Assembly: GCA_035630195.1 (NCBI GenBank)
Contig: DASQLD010000356.1
Coordinates: forward strand, 1-15,818
Source: DASQDN01 sp035630195
GTDB taxonomy: Bacteria > Acidobacteriota > Terriglobia > Bryobacterales > Bryobacteraceae
Direction: 5' to 3'
Length of the DNA: 15,818 bases
Positions 15,375 through 15,818 of the stretch are shown piece by piece. Below the pieces are notes generated by a model, which was given only the letters and a program-made list of their open reading frames with translations, had not been told where the DNA came from and did no database searches. Within the stretch, counting starts at the first letter, position 1, and every line of letters starts with the position of its first letter. The position numbers were made by a program, and so were the translations under genes.

Positions 15375-15596
15375 CATTGCTGCGTGCGCTTAGTAAGTCT
15401 ATTCGACAGATGCCAATACTCGGTCGAGTCTGGCATCAAACAGAATAGTTATGGAACCCTCCCCAGACTTTTCGGTAACGATCCGGCGTGGTCTCGGTTG
15501 CGAATGCCCGGAGATATCTCGCGAGGGCACCAGTGAAAGTGCGATTCTCAGTACGCTCGCTCAGCCGAGTAAGACCTGAACTAAAGGAGGCCAACG

Positions 15597-15647
15597 GTGG
15601 GCATTGCTAAGTGTGGCAATCCGCGTCCTCGTTGTTTCAGCCAGTAA
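15597..15647 (+). CDS. Possible 16-residue leader-like ORF
   Basis: The GTG-started frame (VGIAKCGNPRPRCFSQ) is preceded by a perfect AAAGGAGG at 6-base spacing, a much better ribosome-binding site than most real genes in this window have. The peptide has no similarity I know, and nothing shows it is translated. A leader peptide or a chance match are both possible. Confidence 0.15.
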   Translation: MGIAKCGNPRPRCFSQ

Positions 15648-15774
15648 AGAGGCGTTCGCATCCTTTAAGTGGACGTGTGATGCTTACAACAGCTCCGGCC
15701 ATTGTACGGAAAAGTTTCGCGACTTACTTGCGCTTAGAAGCAGAAAAGCAAGGCGGAACAGCAGGTAATTAGCC

Positions 15775-15799
15775 GTACGGAATTCAACGTTTGCCGTAC
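15775..15799. repeat. Short inverted repeat GTACGG/CCGTAC
   Basis: Six-base arms at 15775-15780 and 15794-15799 flank a 13-base loop; another GTACGG is at 15714. It could be a small operator or hairpin, and the arms are short enough to be chance. Confidence 0.2.
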
Positions 15800-15818
15800 A
15801 GGAGAACCAACCAAACCG

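Larger units (their letters stand above)
15375..15818. other. Right edge, no convincing gene
   Basis: These 444 bases hold no recognisable protein or RNA. Two items stand out. A perfect AAAGGAGG at 15583-15590 is followed 6 bases later by GTG and a 16-codon frame (15597-15647). The other is a GTACGG...CCGTAC inverted pair at 15775-15799 with a further GTACGG at 15714-15719. The next gene probably starts to the right of the window. Confidence 0.5.

Overview
The window looks like a chromosomal piece from an acidobacterium, most likely a Solibacter/Bryobacter-type soil lineage. This rests on protein content and not on a marker gene. The pointers are a very large Oar-like TonB-dependent receptor with an N-terminal carboxypeptidase-regulatory domain, a secreted DUF1549/DUF1553 ('planctomycete cytochrome c') protein followed directly by a Tat-exported DUF1501 protein, and small DUF433/DUF5615 and BrnT-type toxin-antitoxin genes. 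Planctomycetes or Verrucomicrobia share the DUF1549/1553-DUF1501 pair, but the Oar-type receptor favours Acidobacteria.

Layout. (1) 1-1723 is the end of an integrated element: a small basic ORF, a tyrosine integrase with all catalytic residues, and a tRNA-Asn(GTT) gene on the minus strand. The tRNA 3' end faces the integrase, and the tRNA has a near-consensus promoter. The body of the element should lie to the left, outside the window. (2) 1724-2881 is gene-poor and holds only a CsbD-like stress protein. (3) 2882-10546 is a block of six plus-strand genes: an unrecognised protein with weak VOC-like features, an SDR oxidoreductase coupled to it by stop/start overlap, the DUF1549/1553 cytochrome-like protein with an inserted LamG-like region, the DUF1501 protein, a secreted ABM-fold protein, and a secreted bicupin. 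(4) 10569-13970 is the TonB-dependent receptor, convergent with the block with only 22 bases between the stop codons, and with its own TATAAT-type promoter overlapped by an imperfect dyad. (5) 14228-15374 holds two adjacent toxin-antitoxin modules. DUF433/DUF5615 appears intact with a 4-base overlap. The second has a BrnT-type toxin broken by two frameshifts and an intact antitoxin. (6) 15375-15818 has no convincing gene.

How the genes may work together (inference): the receptor would bring a bulky substrate into the periplasm. There the four exported products (cytochrome-like protein, DUF1501 protein, ABM protein, bicupin) would process it oxidatively, and the cytoplasmic SDR and its coupled partner would handle a product. 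No substrate can be named from sequence alone. This secreted, haem-plus-cupin cluster is the best candidate here for an uncharacterised system.
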